Shown here: piece after piece, positions 11,567 to 23,513 of the stretch
How the letters are laid out: each line of letters starts with the position of its first letter
Position numbering within the stretch: the first letter of the stretch is position 1
Assembly: GCA_963383645.1 (NCBI GenBank)
Contig: OY726569.1
Coordinates: 76,416,135-76,480,134, forward strand
Length of the DNA: 64,000 bases
Direction: 5' to 3'
Source: Muscardinus avellanarius
Taxonomy: Eukaryota; Chordata; Mammalia; Rodentia; Gliridae
Program-made: the position numbers and the translations under genes
Notes under the pieces: generated by a model
What the model saw: only the letters and a program-made list of their open reading frames with translations
Databases searched by the model: none
What the model was told of the DNA's origin: nothing

Positions 11567-11772
11567 GCTGGGCATGGTGGCGCACGCTTGTAATCCCCGT
11601 ACTTGGGAAGCAGAGACAGGAGGATTGCACAGGTTCGTAGCCAGACTCACTGGCATAGGAGACCCTGTTTCCAAATAAAAATATAAAAAAATAGGTCTGT
11701 GAGTGTAGCTCGGAGGTAGAAGGGTTTCCAGGAGCCCCAGTACCACCAAAAAAAAAAAAAAAAAAAAAAAAA
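11567..11772 (+). mobile_element. B1-dID SINE, short-head subfamily (plus)
   Basis: The head runs from 'gctgggcatggtggcgcacg' to 'ggcataggagaccctgtttc', followed by 'gtagctcggaggtagaaggg' and a long poly-A. Target-site duplication 'gtgtgaatat' lies at 11557-11566 and 11773-11782. Confidence 0.92.
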
Positions 11773-11782
11773 GTGTGAATAT

Positions 11783-12282
11783 TAGCTAGTAGTAACATTC
11801 TTATATAATTAAATGGATGGATATTTCTCTGCCACTGTAGTGGGCAATTGTGGCTTCCGCTACCCAGCATCTATTTCTTCTTTCTGGAAGGAAATTCTGA
11901 TTTTTTTTCATAGGATAGTATCTCCCTTTTTCCCTTGTACTTTAAATAAACCTACCCTTTCCTCCAAAGACTGAAGGGTAGGAAAATGATCCAGATCTCA
12001 GCAATATTGCCATTTAATTCTTTGACCTACAGAGTATTTCAGAAGTGGCCACACCACCCAAGTGAGTCTGATCAGTGATAATCCCAGGATTTTCCCCCTG
12101 GAATAACCAGGAAAAGGAAGTCATTTTTCATATAGACTTAAACTCAAATAGGAAAGACTAGAACGTCAGAAAAGTATCTTTTCTATAAGGGAAGGGACTA
12201 TGAAAAAAAGAACCAACACAGAGGAAACATAACACTTAAAAGGCAGGGCCAGACTGAATTTATTTTGCTTGTTTTTTAAAAA
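11783..12282. other. Unique sequence, no gene seen
   Basis: No gene or named repeat is seen. Confidence 0.4.
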
Positions 12283-12366
12283 AATTTCTTTTTTGCAAGG
12301 ACTAAGAATGGAACCTAGAGCCTTGCATACACTAGACAAGCTATCACTGAGTTGCAGCTCCAGCCC
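12283..12366 (-). mobile_element. ID-type SINE (tRNA-Ala related, minus)
   Basis: The minus strand reads a tRNA-like unit ending in 'gaatggaacctagagccttg' (as seen on plus), with 'ctatcactgagttgcagctc' as the 5' part. It lacks a B1-like head, so it is a simple ID element. Confidence 0.65.
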
Positions 12367-14469
12367 TCAGACTCAGTTTAAATGATGCTATTTGGGCCCT
12401 GGAACCTCTTGGAGACCCTCTGTGCCACAATTCCACCTGTGTGGTCCAAGAGATTCTCGGCAGTTTTTGCTTATGCCTGTAAGACTCAGTTTTCTTTCAC
12501 TTTGCAACCAAAATTTGGTACCTCATTTGTAACTGCAGTTATTTTCAATTACTGTTAAGCTAACTCTGGTCTTGTCAGGTGTTTGAATAGAACTCAACGG
12601 TCTAAAATCCAGAATTTTTCTTGAATATATAATTTACCTGATATTTGTCTTTTACCCTTGGACTTTTAACAATGATAGTGAATACTGGACTCCACCAAAA
12701 ATTTTTTTTCTGCTGTGATTTTTAGCTATTATAGCATAGTTTTTTCCTCAGGCTACTTTGGAATCACATGAAATGTTCATTGAGAACACAAATTCCTAAG
12801 CTATAACAAGCCATAAAAATTATATTCCCTGGTGGTTGTTATATACTAAAGTTTGAAAATCAGAGTCCTAGTGAAGTGCTTCAACTTTGCTTTCTGCCAT
12901 TCCCTAAAAGACCTTAAATCATTCTTTGCCCTTGATCAATTTCTTTTTCCACCCACGGACAGAAGATAAATGAGAAACAATAGAGCAACATGAACTTCTC
13001 ATTGGCCACACGACCCCAGCCTCACCATTCATTCGCTAAAAAAGAAAACACTTCCCAGATGAACCAACCTCAAAATACAGCTTTTGCCTTTTGGAAATCT
13101 AAACTCATATTTTCGAAGTCAGCGCATCGACATACAGTTCTCTGCATTTGTGGTAGATGCAGTTCTTCAAAGTGACAAAGAATTACTAAAAGCCAACCCA
13201 AACCAGAAATCAAAAATATATGCTTGGATAGACGATCACAATATGTTTAAGTGTGTTTTTTTTTCCCTTCCTCTTTTTGTACTAGAGGCAGGAGAGGCTG
13301 GACCTTGCCTGCCCTCTCCTTTGTAAGGTGAGCTCATTTATCTTGTGGGCTTGTACGGCAGCACCATCTCCAGGTCTTTAAGCAGAGCTATCAAAGGATT
13401 TCTTCACATTTGACAGGATTGTCCATGGCTGTGATACATGAGGATGAAGGAGAAGTTATGGGCTAGGCACAGAAACCAGCTTTGAGCTGTAGCCTTTCCC
13501 ACGATCTGTGACCCCAAAATAGTAGCTTCCTGCTGGCGACCATCTGCAGCCTCGATCTGACCCTGCCCTGAGATGTTTGGCATGTGGGAGCTGTTCCAGC
13601 TGTCACAGAACAGGCAAATAATAAATTTCCCAATGTTTATAGGTTTCTCTCGGATATCTGCATATTCTCATAGTAATCGTCATTTCAAAACACTATGAAA
13701 TTCAAGACCAGGCCAATCAGACTCATTCATCAAAGGCAGGCTGGATGTCCTAAGCCCCAGACGCTGAGTGCATACCTATAGGAAAGTGGGCAGAGTGCTG
13801 GTGGCACAGTTGGGGGCACAGGTCCACCTCACCCCAAACCAAAGGACGGTGCCACACAGGTGAGGAAGGCAAGGGGAGGGCTTCTCGCCCTTCACGTTGC
13901 CTTCCTTACTTCCCTTTGACCTGAAGGTCCAATTGCACATCTCACCTGCCCTTCTACCCTCAGTTTTTAAGCTTTTTGTAGAAACCTTCGAGTCTCTTCC
14001 CTGACACCATTAATTCTTCCTGTGCCCTTCCCTCCCGAAATCTCCTCTGTGATACCTGGAGATCGCTGTATCTCCTCTGCATGGAAATGTTAGATGATTT
14101 AGCTTAATGAGGGAAATAACATGTGAGGTCTTGCATCTGAATTAAGAAATTGAGAGAGGTCATTGCAGAGTTTGGTTAGGTGACTTGGTCTTAGAGGATC
14201 TGGCAGAAATCGGACCATTTTATGCTGAAAAGCATAATACTAAGGTATTCTCAGGATGTGAGGAAAAGTCAGGGTAATTTTTCCCAGTTTATTGTATACA
14301 GACACTTCCCATCAGAAGGACCAAGGGTGTTTGTTCACAGGGCCAGGTTGAAGGTGACAAAAAGCTTCACTAAGACATAGTAAAATTTCCCATTCTTCTG
14401 AGAAGGACCACTGGGGGGAAAAAAGGAAGGCTTAGGTCCCCACTAAACCAGGAGATTAATGTTATTTCC
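12367..14469. other. Mostly unique sequence; MER5-like fragment near 12750-12870
   Basis: A decayed MER5A-type piece is suggested by 'ctttggaatcacatgaaatg' and 'gtttgaaaatcagagtcc'. The rest shows no gene. Plus-strand frames at 12990-13326 overlap in two phases and have no domain signature. Confidence 0.4.
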
Positions 14470-15160
14470 TTCCATAAATACCGAATGCCTCGCACGTGCC
14501 AGGCATGGTATTGGGTGCTGAGGCAATGAAGATGAACAAACAGATGTGGTTCCTGCTCTCATGCAGCCGCCATCTGGAGCGGTAATCCTGTTAATCAATT
14601 AATATTAAATAAATGTGCAAATGCATCTGAGATACAAGCTGCAGGGAGAGGTCCGTGGGGACATGGGAGCCCGTATGGGAGAGGATTTAGCTTCGCTGGT
14701 GTTCAGGCAAGGCTTTCCTGAAACAGCGAAGACTGGAGTAAGATCTGAATGAAGAGTAGGCCTTTGGTGGAGGGAGAAGGGAGGGCATGGCAGGAGCTGA
14801 GCCCTGTGGCATGGTGGGCAGGAGGCACCAGAGTAAGGCCTGGGGTTGGAGCAGGGGCAGCCCAAGGGGTGGTGGGGAAGGCTGGAGGAACTCTAGGGCT
14901 AGGAGCAGGGAGGCCCATGCGTGTAGACCCCACCAGGTCTCATCATACGAGCCGCTGAGCAGTTTCAATTCTCCGTGGTGATAGTAATGGTAGAGGACAA
15001 GCTGACATTTGTGTTGGAAAAGATTGTTCTAGCTATAGTGCGACTGGGTGGGTAGGGAAGGCAGACGCAAGACGGGAAGAGAGGAGGTTGCTGTGTCTCA
15101 GGTAAGAAATGATGGAGGCTTGGGCTAAGTTGGCAGCAGTGACAGAAAAGAGATTGAAGG
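14470..15160 (+). mobile_element. L2-like ancient LINE fragment
   Basis: The motifs 'cacgtgccaggcatggtatt', 'gtggttcctgctctcatgca' and 'aggcaaggctttcctgaaac' occur in the order expected for old L2-type sequence. The overlapping GC-rich open frames on both strands at 14605-14981 are part of this repeat and its flank. Confidence 0.5.
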
Positions 15161-15883
15161 GGGAAGTCAGCAGGGCTCCGTGTGTTTGCATGCACCCTAT
15201 CACCTAAAGCGTCCTCAAGTGTGACTGGCAGCAGCCGAAGGCGGCTTGTCCATTGGTGCGTGAGGGAGCAGATGAAAGCTAAGTTACAAGTCGCTGGCTC
15301 CCAAGCAGCATTTTCCAGCCCTCCTGCGTCTTCAGCAGGAGCCTGCACCGAGAACCAAGCCTGAGCGAAGGAAGCAGGCGCCTGGTTTATTTTTAGCACG
15401 CCCTAGGAAATGGCCAACATTCTAATTTGAATCCTTCTCATTAAAACCCAGAGCCTAATCTCATACAGTCCTTGTTACTAATGTCTGCAAACTTCTCGTC
15501 TCCCAGATAATTGACAATAGGCCCCCATGGAAGTCTTCGCCGCATTTCTGCAAAAATTTAGGAAATGTGAGGTTTGACACCATCCTCACATTTGCCAAGG
15601 CAGCAAAAATCCCAACCTGCAGAACTTCCAGGTGCGATGGGGTGGAACAGCAAGGGCAGTGAGGAGTGATGGGTCGTTTCAGAATGTCTTCTAGGGAGTG
15701 TTTCCGGTGGAGTTCACCATTGCCCTCTCAGAAGCAGAAGAGGCTATTCTGGGGACCTGTCACTGTGCTGATAGTCAGGTTTCCTTCTCTTTTTTTCTAC
15801 CTTTCCTATCTGTTCCCAAGTGGTCCTTGGATTAAAATTTTTTATTAATATTTTCTTTTTATAACAGAGAAGCCCTTTTTATT
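15161..15883. other. Unique sequence, no gene seen
   Basis: A 144-codon minus-strand frame (14965-15399) crosses in from the old LINE. It shows no known domain or splice context. Confidence 0.4.
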
Positions 15884-15935
15884 TCCAAGCTTTTGAACTC
15901 AGGGGCGTTCTACCTCCAAGCTACACACCCCAGCC

Positions 15936-15938
15936 TAT

Positions 15939-15973
<35 letters not shown>

Positions 15974-15976
15974 TTT
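15936..15976. repeat. (TTTA)n microsatellite
   Basis: Ten TTTA units form the expanded A/T-rich linker or tail between the two stacked SINEs. Confidence 0.9.
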
Positions 15977-16157
15977 GTGGTACTGGGGTTCCTGGAAGCC
16001 CTTCTACCTCCGGGCTACACGCCCAGACCCGTTTTTACATTTTTATTTGGAAACAGGGTCTCCTAAGCCAGCGTGCACGGCTGGCTTCGAATCTGTACGA
16101 TCCTCCTGTCTCTGCCTCTCCCAAGTGGGATTACAAGCGTGCGCCACCACGCCCGGC
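15976..16157 (-). mobile_element. Nested B1-dID SINE, short-head subfamily (minus)
   Basis: It reads 'tgtggtactggggttcctgg', 'ctacctccgggctacacgcc', 'gggtctcctaagccagcgtg' and ends 'ccaccacgcccggc'. The short head groups it with the young-looking copies. Confidence 0.9.
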
Positions 16158-16283
16158 TCTTTTTTTTTTTTTTAATTTTGAAACAGGGTCTCACTAAGTT
16201 GTTGAGTCTGGTCTCCAATCTGCGTTTCTCCTGCTTCAGCCTCTCAATATTGAGATGACAGGGGCAACCATCATACTCAGCCC

Positions 16284-16664
16284 ATTTTTAAATTTAGTAA
16301 GTTAGAGTCGTGTAGAACATCACACAGTGGCTGACAGGTCTCTGAGCTGGTCTACATGCAGGTATTTCAAGCCCTCTGCATGCTTCACCCTGTCCATGTT
16401 ATTTTGCTTTTCTGGACCCAGGTGCCTTGGCCTATGATAGGAAGAGGTGTTAGACTAGCTCACCAGGTCCTTAGCTTAGTTCATTCTGGTGTTGCTGTCA
16501 CAATAGTGGCCATGTTGATGTTCGCCTATGTGATTTTTTAAGCTAGCAGTTAAATGGTTATGACCTTGATGGCAGTATTTGCACCATGGCAATTAGCATG
16601 TGCTACTAAGCAGAGCTTTCCTCTCCCCTTTCATGAAGAAAAACATCAATCAGCATATCGCCAA
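16284..16664. other. Unique sequence, no gene seen
   Basis: No gene or repeat is recognised. Confidence 0.4.
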
Positions 16665-16790
16665 GTAGCTGTAATTGATAGAAAAGAACCAGAGAAGCAG
16701 AATAACTTGCCCAAGGTTACACAGCAAGGCAATGGTTTATCTGATTGAACTCAGTTCTGCATAATTCCAACCCTGAGCATTTTTCCCTCA
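16665..16790 (-). mobile_element. MIR fragment (minus)
   Basis: The segment 'ataacttgcccaaggttaca', with 'gaactcagttctgcataatt' downstream, is the reverse complement of the MIR core. Confidence 0.65.
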
Positions 16791-17529
16791 TTCCTAACTA
16801 TAAATACAAAACATCATGAAACTTTTATAGTCATTCTTTCATCTAGTAATTATTTACTGGGCGATTGTTTATATGAAAAGCACTACTGAGACATTTGCAG
16901 GATCTACATACAAAAAAAAGAAAAAGAAAAAGAAAAGAAAACCCAACAAATGTCACAATGCTTTAAGTCTGTCCTCAGGAGCTCTCACCACCGAATTACG
17001 ACGAAACCTTCAGTCCTTGGTACTCAACGCACTTATCGGTTGGCAAGTGCTACCACTGAAGACCTCTCTCCTCAGACTTGGGCAAAATTGTGAGGTTGAT
17101 CAGCTAATTGAGATCCCAGGCGGGAGCCACCTGCAGACTGCTCCTCCTCATCTCACAGCAGCACAAGAGACCAGTTTCTTCCTCTAGACATACCCTTCTC
17201 GGAGTATCAGTGGATTGTTAAGAAATGTGCTTATGTTAAGATGGGACCCTCTTCTGGGAATATTTGCACTGTTAGAGAATAATGAGAAAAAGCCCATGAG
17301 ACAGATAAACTGACTGCAGGCCATTCTCATGAACCCCGCAGGTTTGATTTTCTCTCTTTCTTCCTATTTCTTCACCCAAATAGAGCACAAGTGTGGAGGT
17401 TTTCCAACATTTAGTCATTCTACTACTAATATTCTACAATTCCCATACTCCATTGCCTTCTTTAAAATGCATATTTTTTCTTTAAATCAATTTATTTTAT
17501 TTTGCATAAATGTGTTGACTTGAAAAATA
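16791..17529. other. Unique sequence, no gene seen
   Basis: It holds a short A/AAAG-rich run near 16913-16940. No gene was recognised; the 104-codon frame at 16873-17187 starts inside that run and has no domain. Confidence 0.4.
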
Positions 17530-17846
17530 AATGGTCATATGTTTTCTCTCATATATGGAAGCTAGGGAGAAACTGGAATACCAAATGGACTCCAGACAAA
17601 GAGAGAGAAACTCCCGTGGAATGATTGAGGGGTCTCGGGAAGGGAGAGTTGATGAAGGAAATACTTCCATTGACATGCCGCACATGCACAAATGATCAGT
17701 GCCAATCTCAATAGTGGTACAGGGAAGGAAAGGACTAGAGTAGCAGCCGGGGGTCGGGGGAAAGCTTACCAAGTGCTATGTGCATGCATGTGCTATCATC
17801 CTGAACTTCATTATGATGTATGATTACAATGCACCAATTAAAATGG
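17530..17846 (+). mobile_element. L1 3' end (5'-truncated, plus)
   Basis: It has the 3'UTR order seen elsewhere here: 'tcatatgttttctctcatat', a polypurine region, 'agtgccaatctcaatagtgg', then 'tatgatgtatgattacaatg' and 'caccaattaaaa'. It carries the shared 3' tail found on several different elements in the window. Confidence 0.8.
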
Positions 17847-17853
17847 AACATAA

Positions 17854-18285
17854 AGCCAGGTATGGTGGATTACGTTTATAATCCCAGAGTTTGGGAGGCT
17901 CAGACAGGAGGATCACAGTTCTTGGACAGCCTCAGCTTCTTCTTTTTTTTTTTTTTTGTGGTACTGGGGATGGAACCCTTCTACCTTTGGGCTACACTCC
18001 CAGACCTATTTTATATTTCTTTTTATTTGGAAACAGGGTCTCTTAAGCCAGCGAGGCTGGCTTCGAACCTGTGCAATCCTCCTGTCTCTGCCTGCCAAGC
18101 GCGGGGATTACAAGCGTGTGCCACCACACCCAGCCAGCCTCAGCTTCTTAATGAGTTGCTTTACAACTCAGTGAGACCCTGTTTCAAAAAAAAGAATAAA
18201 AAAATAGGTCTGGCCATGTAGCTTGGAGGTAGAATGCCCCTGAGTTCCATCCCTAGTACCACAATACACAAAAACAAAGACAAAG
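17854..18285 (+). mobile_element. B1-dID SINE (plus) split by a nested SINE
   Basis: The head starts 'agccaggtatggtggattac'. After the nested copy it resumes with 'ttgctttacaactcagtgag', then 'gtagcttggaggtagaatgc' and an A-rich end. Confidence 0.9.
17942..18134 (-). mobile_element. Nested B1-dID SINE, short-head subfamily (minus)
   Basis: It is bounded by a perfect 15-bp duplication of host SINE sequence, 'cagcctcagcttctt', at 17927-17941 and 18135-18149. It carries 'ggtctcttaagccagcgagg' and ends 'gccaccacacc'. Confidence 0.93.
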
Positions 18286-20171
18286 AAAATAAAATGCTTT
18301 AAATAATAAAAAAAACCGTTATTTTCCAAAGTTATAATCATAGTAAAAATAAATATGCAAGTATTAAGTATTTAAAAATGAAGAATTTTTATGTTTACCT
18401 CCAAAGATCATCCCACGGGTCAAAAGGGATACAAGCATTCCATCCTAGAAACACGGCACTAAGATGTGGGTTTCTCTCTCCCCCCAGGTTCTGAGTGACC
18501 ACGTGAATATACTACTCCGAAATGCTTATTCTAAGGATGGTTGCCCTGGGTTGATCTTTTTTCATTTCACAAGGATTATAAGAAAAGTTTTTGAGTTTTC
18601 TTCTACTGACTCAAATGCTTTATTATTCCTCCTTCTCTCCATTCTGACCTCTTTTTCAGATTCTTACTTATCTTCTCCTCTTCAGTTGAGCTCAGCACGG
18701 TCATACACACCCAACCATCAGCTCTCCTCCAGACCCACTCTTTGCCTGTTCAGTTGGGAGGTTTCTTCCATCTTCACCCTCTCCACAATGTTAACATGAT
18801 ATCTCTTTCCTTGTTTATAAGAAATGTGAGGATTCTAGATAAAATTGTGAACAACACAGCAACCAAAACATCTGGAGCAGCCTTTGGTCTGGTTAATAAC
18901 ACTGTTGAGCTGCCTTAGGTGGGTTAGCTATGAACGCAGGTCAGTCAAATGCCTCAGACTCCGCCTCAGTCCTGTGCACAACAAACTCCGTCTGTCCTAA
19001 TAGGTGTTATGGATTTGCCTGAGCCTGTGGTAGGGCAATTAGTTCATCATTTATGCAGGGTGGTCTACCTGTGAGAAATTCCTAACCTACTTATACATCT
19101 TGATCCATACTTGTTTCCCAGTGAAAAGTAGGAATCTTGTATGATCTAATAAGGACCTCAATTTTGAGCAAAGATGGTGTCTTGCCCATCCTGGCAAGTG
19201 TTAATGAAAGATATTTAAGAAAATTCAGAAGAAAATAAAGTGTGATGGTTCTTGAACTGGGGTGTTGAGTAGCAAAGTAACCCCCTGTGGTTCCATCGGG
19301 ATGAAGCCATCCTGGTGAGAGGACAGGCAGTGACACTGGCAGTTTTGCAGAGATCCTGCTGTATGCTCAGCCACAATGCACAAGAGCCACACACTTTCCC
19401 TACTTAGAGGCTAAATGTGCTGATGATCTGAAAATCTGCTTCTTACACCTTGAACTTCCCTGAAGACATAAACATTGACGTCTGTGAAGATATTTACAAA
19501 GCACTTTCATAGATCTCTTTGAGGCTGGAAATCAAGCCAAGGCACGCAATATATCTTAGGAACAGGGACAAGACTCAGAGAAGTTGGGAAGTTGAACAAG
19601 GTCAGACAAACAGAGCTTGGAAAAGAACTCTGGCATTGCTGCTCTATACCCTGTCTCTGTGCCGCACAGGAAATACACCTCGAAAAGGAGCTCAAGTTTC
19701 CCCAGATTGTGTCCTTTCACTGGGGTTCCCGCTCTGAGAACAAGACCATTATCCAGTCACCAAACTGGAAATCTTAGCAGCCTCCTAAACATCTCACTCT
19801 TTCATTCTCTATATCCCTCATCACCTGCTTCTTAATACTTCTCAAATCCCATCCCCAACTGTCCTCAGCATCGCTCATCTGTGTCAGGGTTGTCAGGGAG
19901 GAGATATAATTTTTCATAAATACATAGTTGGGACAGACCCCCGTAGCAACAAAAAAAATACAAGGGAAACCCCAGCAAGTTTATTAATGCACATCATTCA
20001 GTAATCCTCTTGGGATTTTAACTTAAAGCAATGGCTTAGAACTGGCTTATATAACATCTCCCACTGAAAGAATTTCTAAAGAGACAACGGGGCAAGATGA
20101 CAGTATTTTTGTTAGGCAGCTAGAGACTGGGATGGATCTGAGGTCAAATTAAGAAAATATGGGGCCTCCTA
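18286..20171. other. Unique sequence, no gene seen
   Basis: No repeat or gene is recognised over about 1.9 kb. Open frames up to 111 codons (18464-18799) lack motifs, and frames at 19507-19835 overlap on both strands. Confidence 0.4.
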
Positions 20172-20403
20172 TGCACCCCTCTTGTGGCCAAGGGGCCCTA
20201 GACTCCTGCAGCTACTGGACCTGCGATGCTCTATCACAGTACTATTTACTTCCCCATTTCCTGCAAACCTTTAATTCCTGCAGGATAGAAAAAGAATTAT
20301 CTTTGGGTTTCTAGTGACTGGCATGGAATAATGACCTCATATGTTAGAAATAAGTGAGTTTTTATGCAAATAGTGATTAATTAACAATAATTTTCAAATC
20401 AGA
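20172..20403 (+). repeat. 232-bp direct duplication, copy A
   Basis: This segment is identical by eye, without gaps, to 21750-21981. It begins 'tgcacccctcttgtggccaa' and ends 'ttttcaaatcaga'. It matches no transposon family I know. A 9-bp sequence, 'agaactgca', lies at the end of this copy (20402-20410) and at the start of the other (21745-21753). Confidence 0.95.
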
Positions 20404-21189
20404 ACTGCAGTGATATTAGGAAGTGAAACTTATACTCACCCCAAGGTAAGAGGCAGTTATGGTAAGATTTACATGCTTCTTTAGACACTCCTCTGGGGTT
20501 TGACTTAGGTACTCATGGGAAAGTTTCCAACGTGGCGAAAACAGTGCAGACATGCTAAACTGTGGCCCCCAAAGAGATGGTGGGCTCCGCAGATACATGT
20601 TTTATTTGGGGTTCCACACTGAATAAAACTCACCACATGGGAGCCTCCTGAGGTTTTCCCCACTTCCGGAAATAGATCTCTTTGGATCCTTTCTCTACAA
20701 CAATAATCCCTTTATTGCGGCCTTCTCTTAAATTGTACCTCTATTTATTTAAATGTATTTATATTTCCCTGTTTGTGTTTTCCGTTTGAAATCTTTCTCT
20801 TGGGAAGCAAGAACCGAGAAAGAGATTGCGGCTCTGTAACATTTATTTCTAGGAGAGATTATCACCCGATAGCAGTTTTTGGGGAACTGGGGCAAGGTAA
20901 GTACATGGGAAAAATAATAAAGTACTGCAGTTTGTAGCTTCCTTGGTGGAAGTTTCTGGGCTGATGAGAGTTGTCTCCAGTAAAGGAGATTTTATAAATT
21001 GTCTTTAGGCAGAGAGAGTATGGGCCTTCCATGTGTTTGCTTAATTGCCTCTAGCTCAAAATTATGTCAAAGAGGTATATTTGGGGTCGACATAATCTGA
21101 TTACCTTTGCACCTCAAAAAGTGTTTTAGCTGGTTTCTTTGACTGTACTATGGGATTCCCTCTCAACCCAGTAATCCTCTCCTAGCTGT
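20404..21189. other. Unique sequence between duplicate copies
   Basis: No gene or named repeat is recognised. Confidence 0.4.
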
Positions 21190-21448
21190 CTGATTGCGTT
21201 TGTTTTTGTTTTGTTTTCTAGTACTAGGGATTGAAGCCAGCAGCACTTTAGCACTAAGTTACCTCCCCAGCCCTTTTTGTTTTTGATTTTGAGAAAGGTC
21301 TTGCACTGAGCCACATTCTCAGCCCTTTTTATTTTTTATTTTTTACTTTGAGAAAAGATCTTGTTAAATTGCCCAGATTGATCTCAAACTTGTTATCCTC
21401 TTGCCTTAGCCTCCAGTCTCGATAGGTCTATACCACTGTGTCTGGTCT
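21190..21448 (-). mobile_element. Old B1/ID-type SINE (minus), rearranged
   Basis: The tRNA-like part 'tactagggattgaagccagc' is followed by two partial 'cagcccttttt' linker copies, then a head with 'gcccagattgatctcaaact'. Divergence and the doubled linker suggest an older, rearranged copy. Confidence 0.7.
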
Positions 21449-21527
21449 GGATTTTTAGCATGCATCTCTGAACATGCCACCCTTGCTGAACAGTTTTTAA
21501 TAGCTTCTTGAAGAGGCTAGAGTCCAA

Positions 21528-21529
<2 letters not shown>

Positions 21530-21571
<42 letters not shown>

Positions 21572-21584
21572 TGTGTGTGTGTGT
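21530..21584. repeat. (TG)n microsatellite
   Basis: About 27 TG units with one interruption ('tatg'). It produces cysteine/valine and histidine/threonine frames that are not genes. Confidence 0.95.
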
Positions 21585-21749
21585 AAAACATACACATAGA
21601 GCCAAGTGTGTTTCCTTCCTGCAACATCACATCCTATTTATTCCCCTGGGAAGTCTTTCCCTCCCACACTGCCCATTCACCCAGCTGGCTTGCTAGTCAA
21701 GCTTGAGAAGTACTCCCTTAGGACGCTCCGATTGACCCTCCAATAGAAC

Positions 21750-21981
21750 TGCACCCCTCTTGTGGCCAAGGGGCCCTAGACTCCTGCAGCTACTGGACCT
21801 GCGATGCTCTATCACAGTACTATTTACTTCCCCATTTCCTGCAAACCTTTAATTCCTGCAGGATAGAAAAAGAATTATCTTTGGGTTTCTAGTGACTGGC
21901 ATGGAATAATGACCTCATATGTTAGAAATAAGTGAGTTTTTATGCAAATAGTGATTAATTAACAATAATTTTCAAATCAGA
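21750..21981 (+). repeat. 232-bp direct duplication, copy B
   Basis: Identical to 20172-20403, offset by 1578 bp. Neither flank continues the match, and neither copy ends in poly-A or has an obvious target-site duplication. This suggests a short templated insertion, not retrotransposition. An assembly error cannot be excluded. Confidence 0.95.
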
Positions 21982-22017
21982 TTCCTTCTGTGGGAGGTTA
22001 AAAAGACCCAGGAGGGA

Positions 22018-22170
22018 CCGAGTGTGGTGGTGCAGACCTATAACCCCAGAGACTGAGGCAGGAAGATCATAAGTTTGAGGCCAATCTGGGCAAATTAGAA
22101 AGACCCTGTCTTAAAAAAAAATAAAAAGAGCTGGGGATGTAACTCAGTGCCAGAGTACCACTAGATTCAC
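22018..22170 (+). mobile_element. Old B1/ID-type SINE (plus)
   Basis: The head 'gagtgtggtggtgcagacct' leads through 'agaccctgtcttaaaa' to 'gctggggatgtaactcagtg'. It is decayed and shortened. Confidence 0.8.
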
Positions 22171-23245
22171 ACAACATCAAATATGAAGCCTTTCTTTTGA
22201 CATTTTTGTCTGAGGTCTATAGATTTGGAGTCTAATTGGATGGAGGGGCCAGAAAGTACCTTCCTCCCTGCTTCTTGTTAAGCTGGATAAATATCCTTAT
22301 TTTTCAAAAGCCTTTTGGTAGTGTATCCTGCAAGTGCAGTCAAAATCATCCTAACCAATATTAAAATAGATTAGCTAATTCACATGCTAGAACTGCTAGA
22401 AGCCATGGTCATCCAAACATGATACACAGGTGTGTATCTGCAGGAAGCTTCTGTGAGGGCTTCCAAATCCTGGCTCCAGCTGGGTGGACAGAAGGAATTC
22501 TGTTACCTGTGTAGCAGGAAGCATCGAGCCAGGGCAGGCTCTGGGAGCAGGTGTGCTCGGGGTTTACTCCTCTGGTACCCTTTTTTCTTCTCCCCTGGGG
22601 CATGTTTAGCTCTCAGGCCATCTGCCTGCTAAGTTCTAGGTCTCACATCCAACAAGAGGCTGGCCAGTGTAAGCAGCGGCATTGTCTGTTCCCCTGTCTC
22701 TTTAGAGAGGTGAGGAAAGGTGTTGTTTTTTAATCTTTTTGGCCTTGGTCATGATTCATTTCTGCATCCTTTCTCAAATTAAACCCTGGCAATGAAAGCA
22801 AGTTGCTATGCTCGTCCTGGGCTATCTTTGGTGTAGAATGGATTTAGGGCGACCCACACCAATGACCAACTCCAAGTTCCACTATTCTCATCTTTCCTTT
22901 CCCTTGGGTTCTTTCCTGGCCCTTGGTGAGCTTGTTTCCTACTCAGAATCCCTTTGTGCATTTGTCAGTTTTCATTTTTCACCCTCCAAAGCTTGGCTTT
23001 AAGTCTTAACTCACTCAAGTCTCTTTTAGCTGATGAACATTTATTTTACCAGTTGGTTCCTTAAAAAAAAAATCAGGCCCTTTTGTCTCTGGGCACTTAA
23101 CTACTTCCCCATTCAATATAGAGAGGTGTTTTCTTAAAAACAATGTGGTACCAATTTCCTTACAGTAAAAAAAAAATCTAAATAAGTGCACTATTCTTTT
23201 CATGGTTAAAACTTCTTCTATTTGTTCTGCTTGAACGTAATTTTC
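22171..23245. other. Unique sequence, no gene seen
   Basis: No gene or named repeat is recognised in about 1.1 kb. Confidence 0.4.
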
Positions 23246-23446
23246 TTTTAGTGATACTGAGGACGGAACTCAGGGGCATTCTACCTCTGAGATACTCCCC
23301 CAGCCCCATTTTTTATTCTTTATTTTGAAACAGGGTCTCACTGAGTTGCAAAGGGCCTCACTAAGTAGCTGAGGCTGGTCGTGAACCTCAATTCTGTTTC
23401 AGCCTCCCAAATGTTAGGATTATAAGCATGCACCGTCACACTCGGC
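23246..23446 (-). mobile_element. B1-dID SINE (minus)
   Basis: Long-head form: 'gcattctacctctgagatac', 'cagggtctcactgagttgca', 'cctcactaagtagctgaggc', ending 'caccgtcacactcggc'. Confidence 0.9.
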
Positions 23447-23513
23447 TTGCCTGAATGTGTTTTTTATGTTCCTAAAGAGAACAGGCACCACTCCTTTAAG
23501 AGGAGTGATTTCA

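Larger units (their letters stand above)
15884..16283 (-). mobile_element. B1-dID SINE (minus) interrupted by a second SINE
   Basis: The outer copy's tail, 'ggggcgttctacctccaagc', lies at 15901-15930. Its head, 'gaaacagggtctcactaagt' to 'cagcctctcaatattgagat', lies at 16179-16260. Between them sit a TTTA microsatellite and a complete second SINE, so the linker was the insertion site. Confidence 0.85.

Noticed and set aside
20172..20403. The 232-bp duplication as a transposon
   Set aside because: Neither copy has terminal repeats, poly-A or flanking target-site duplication.
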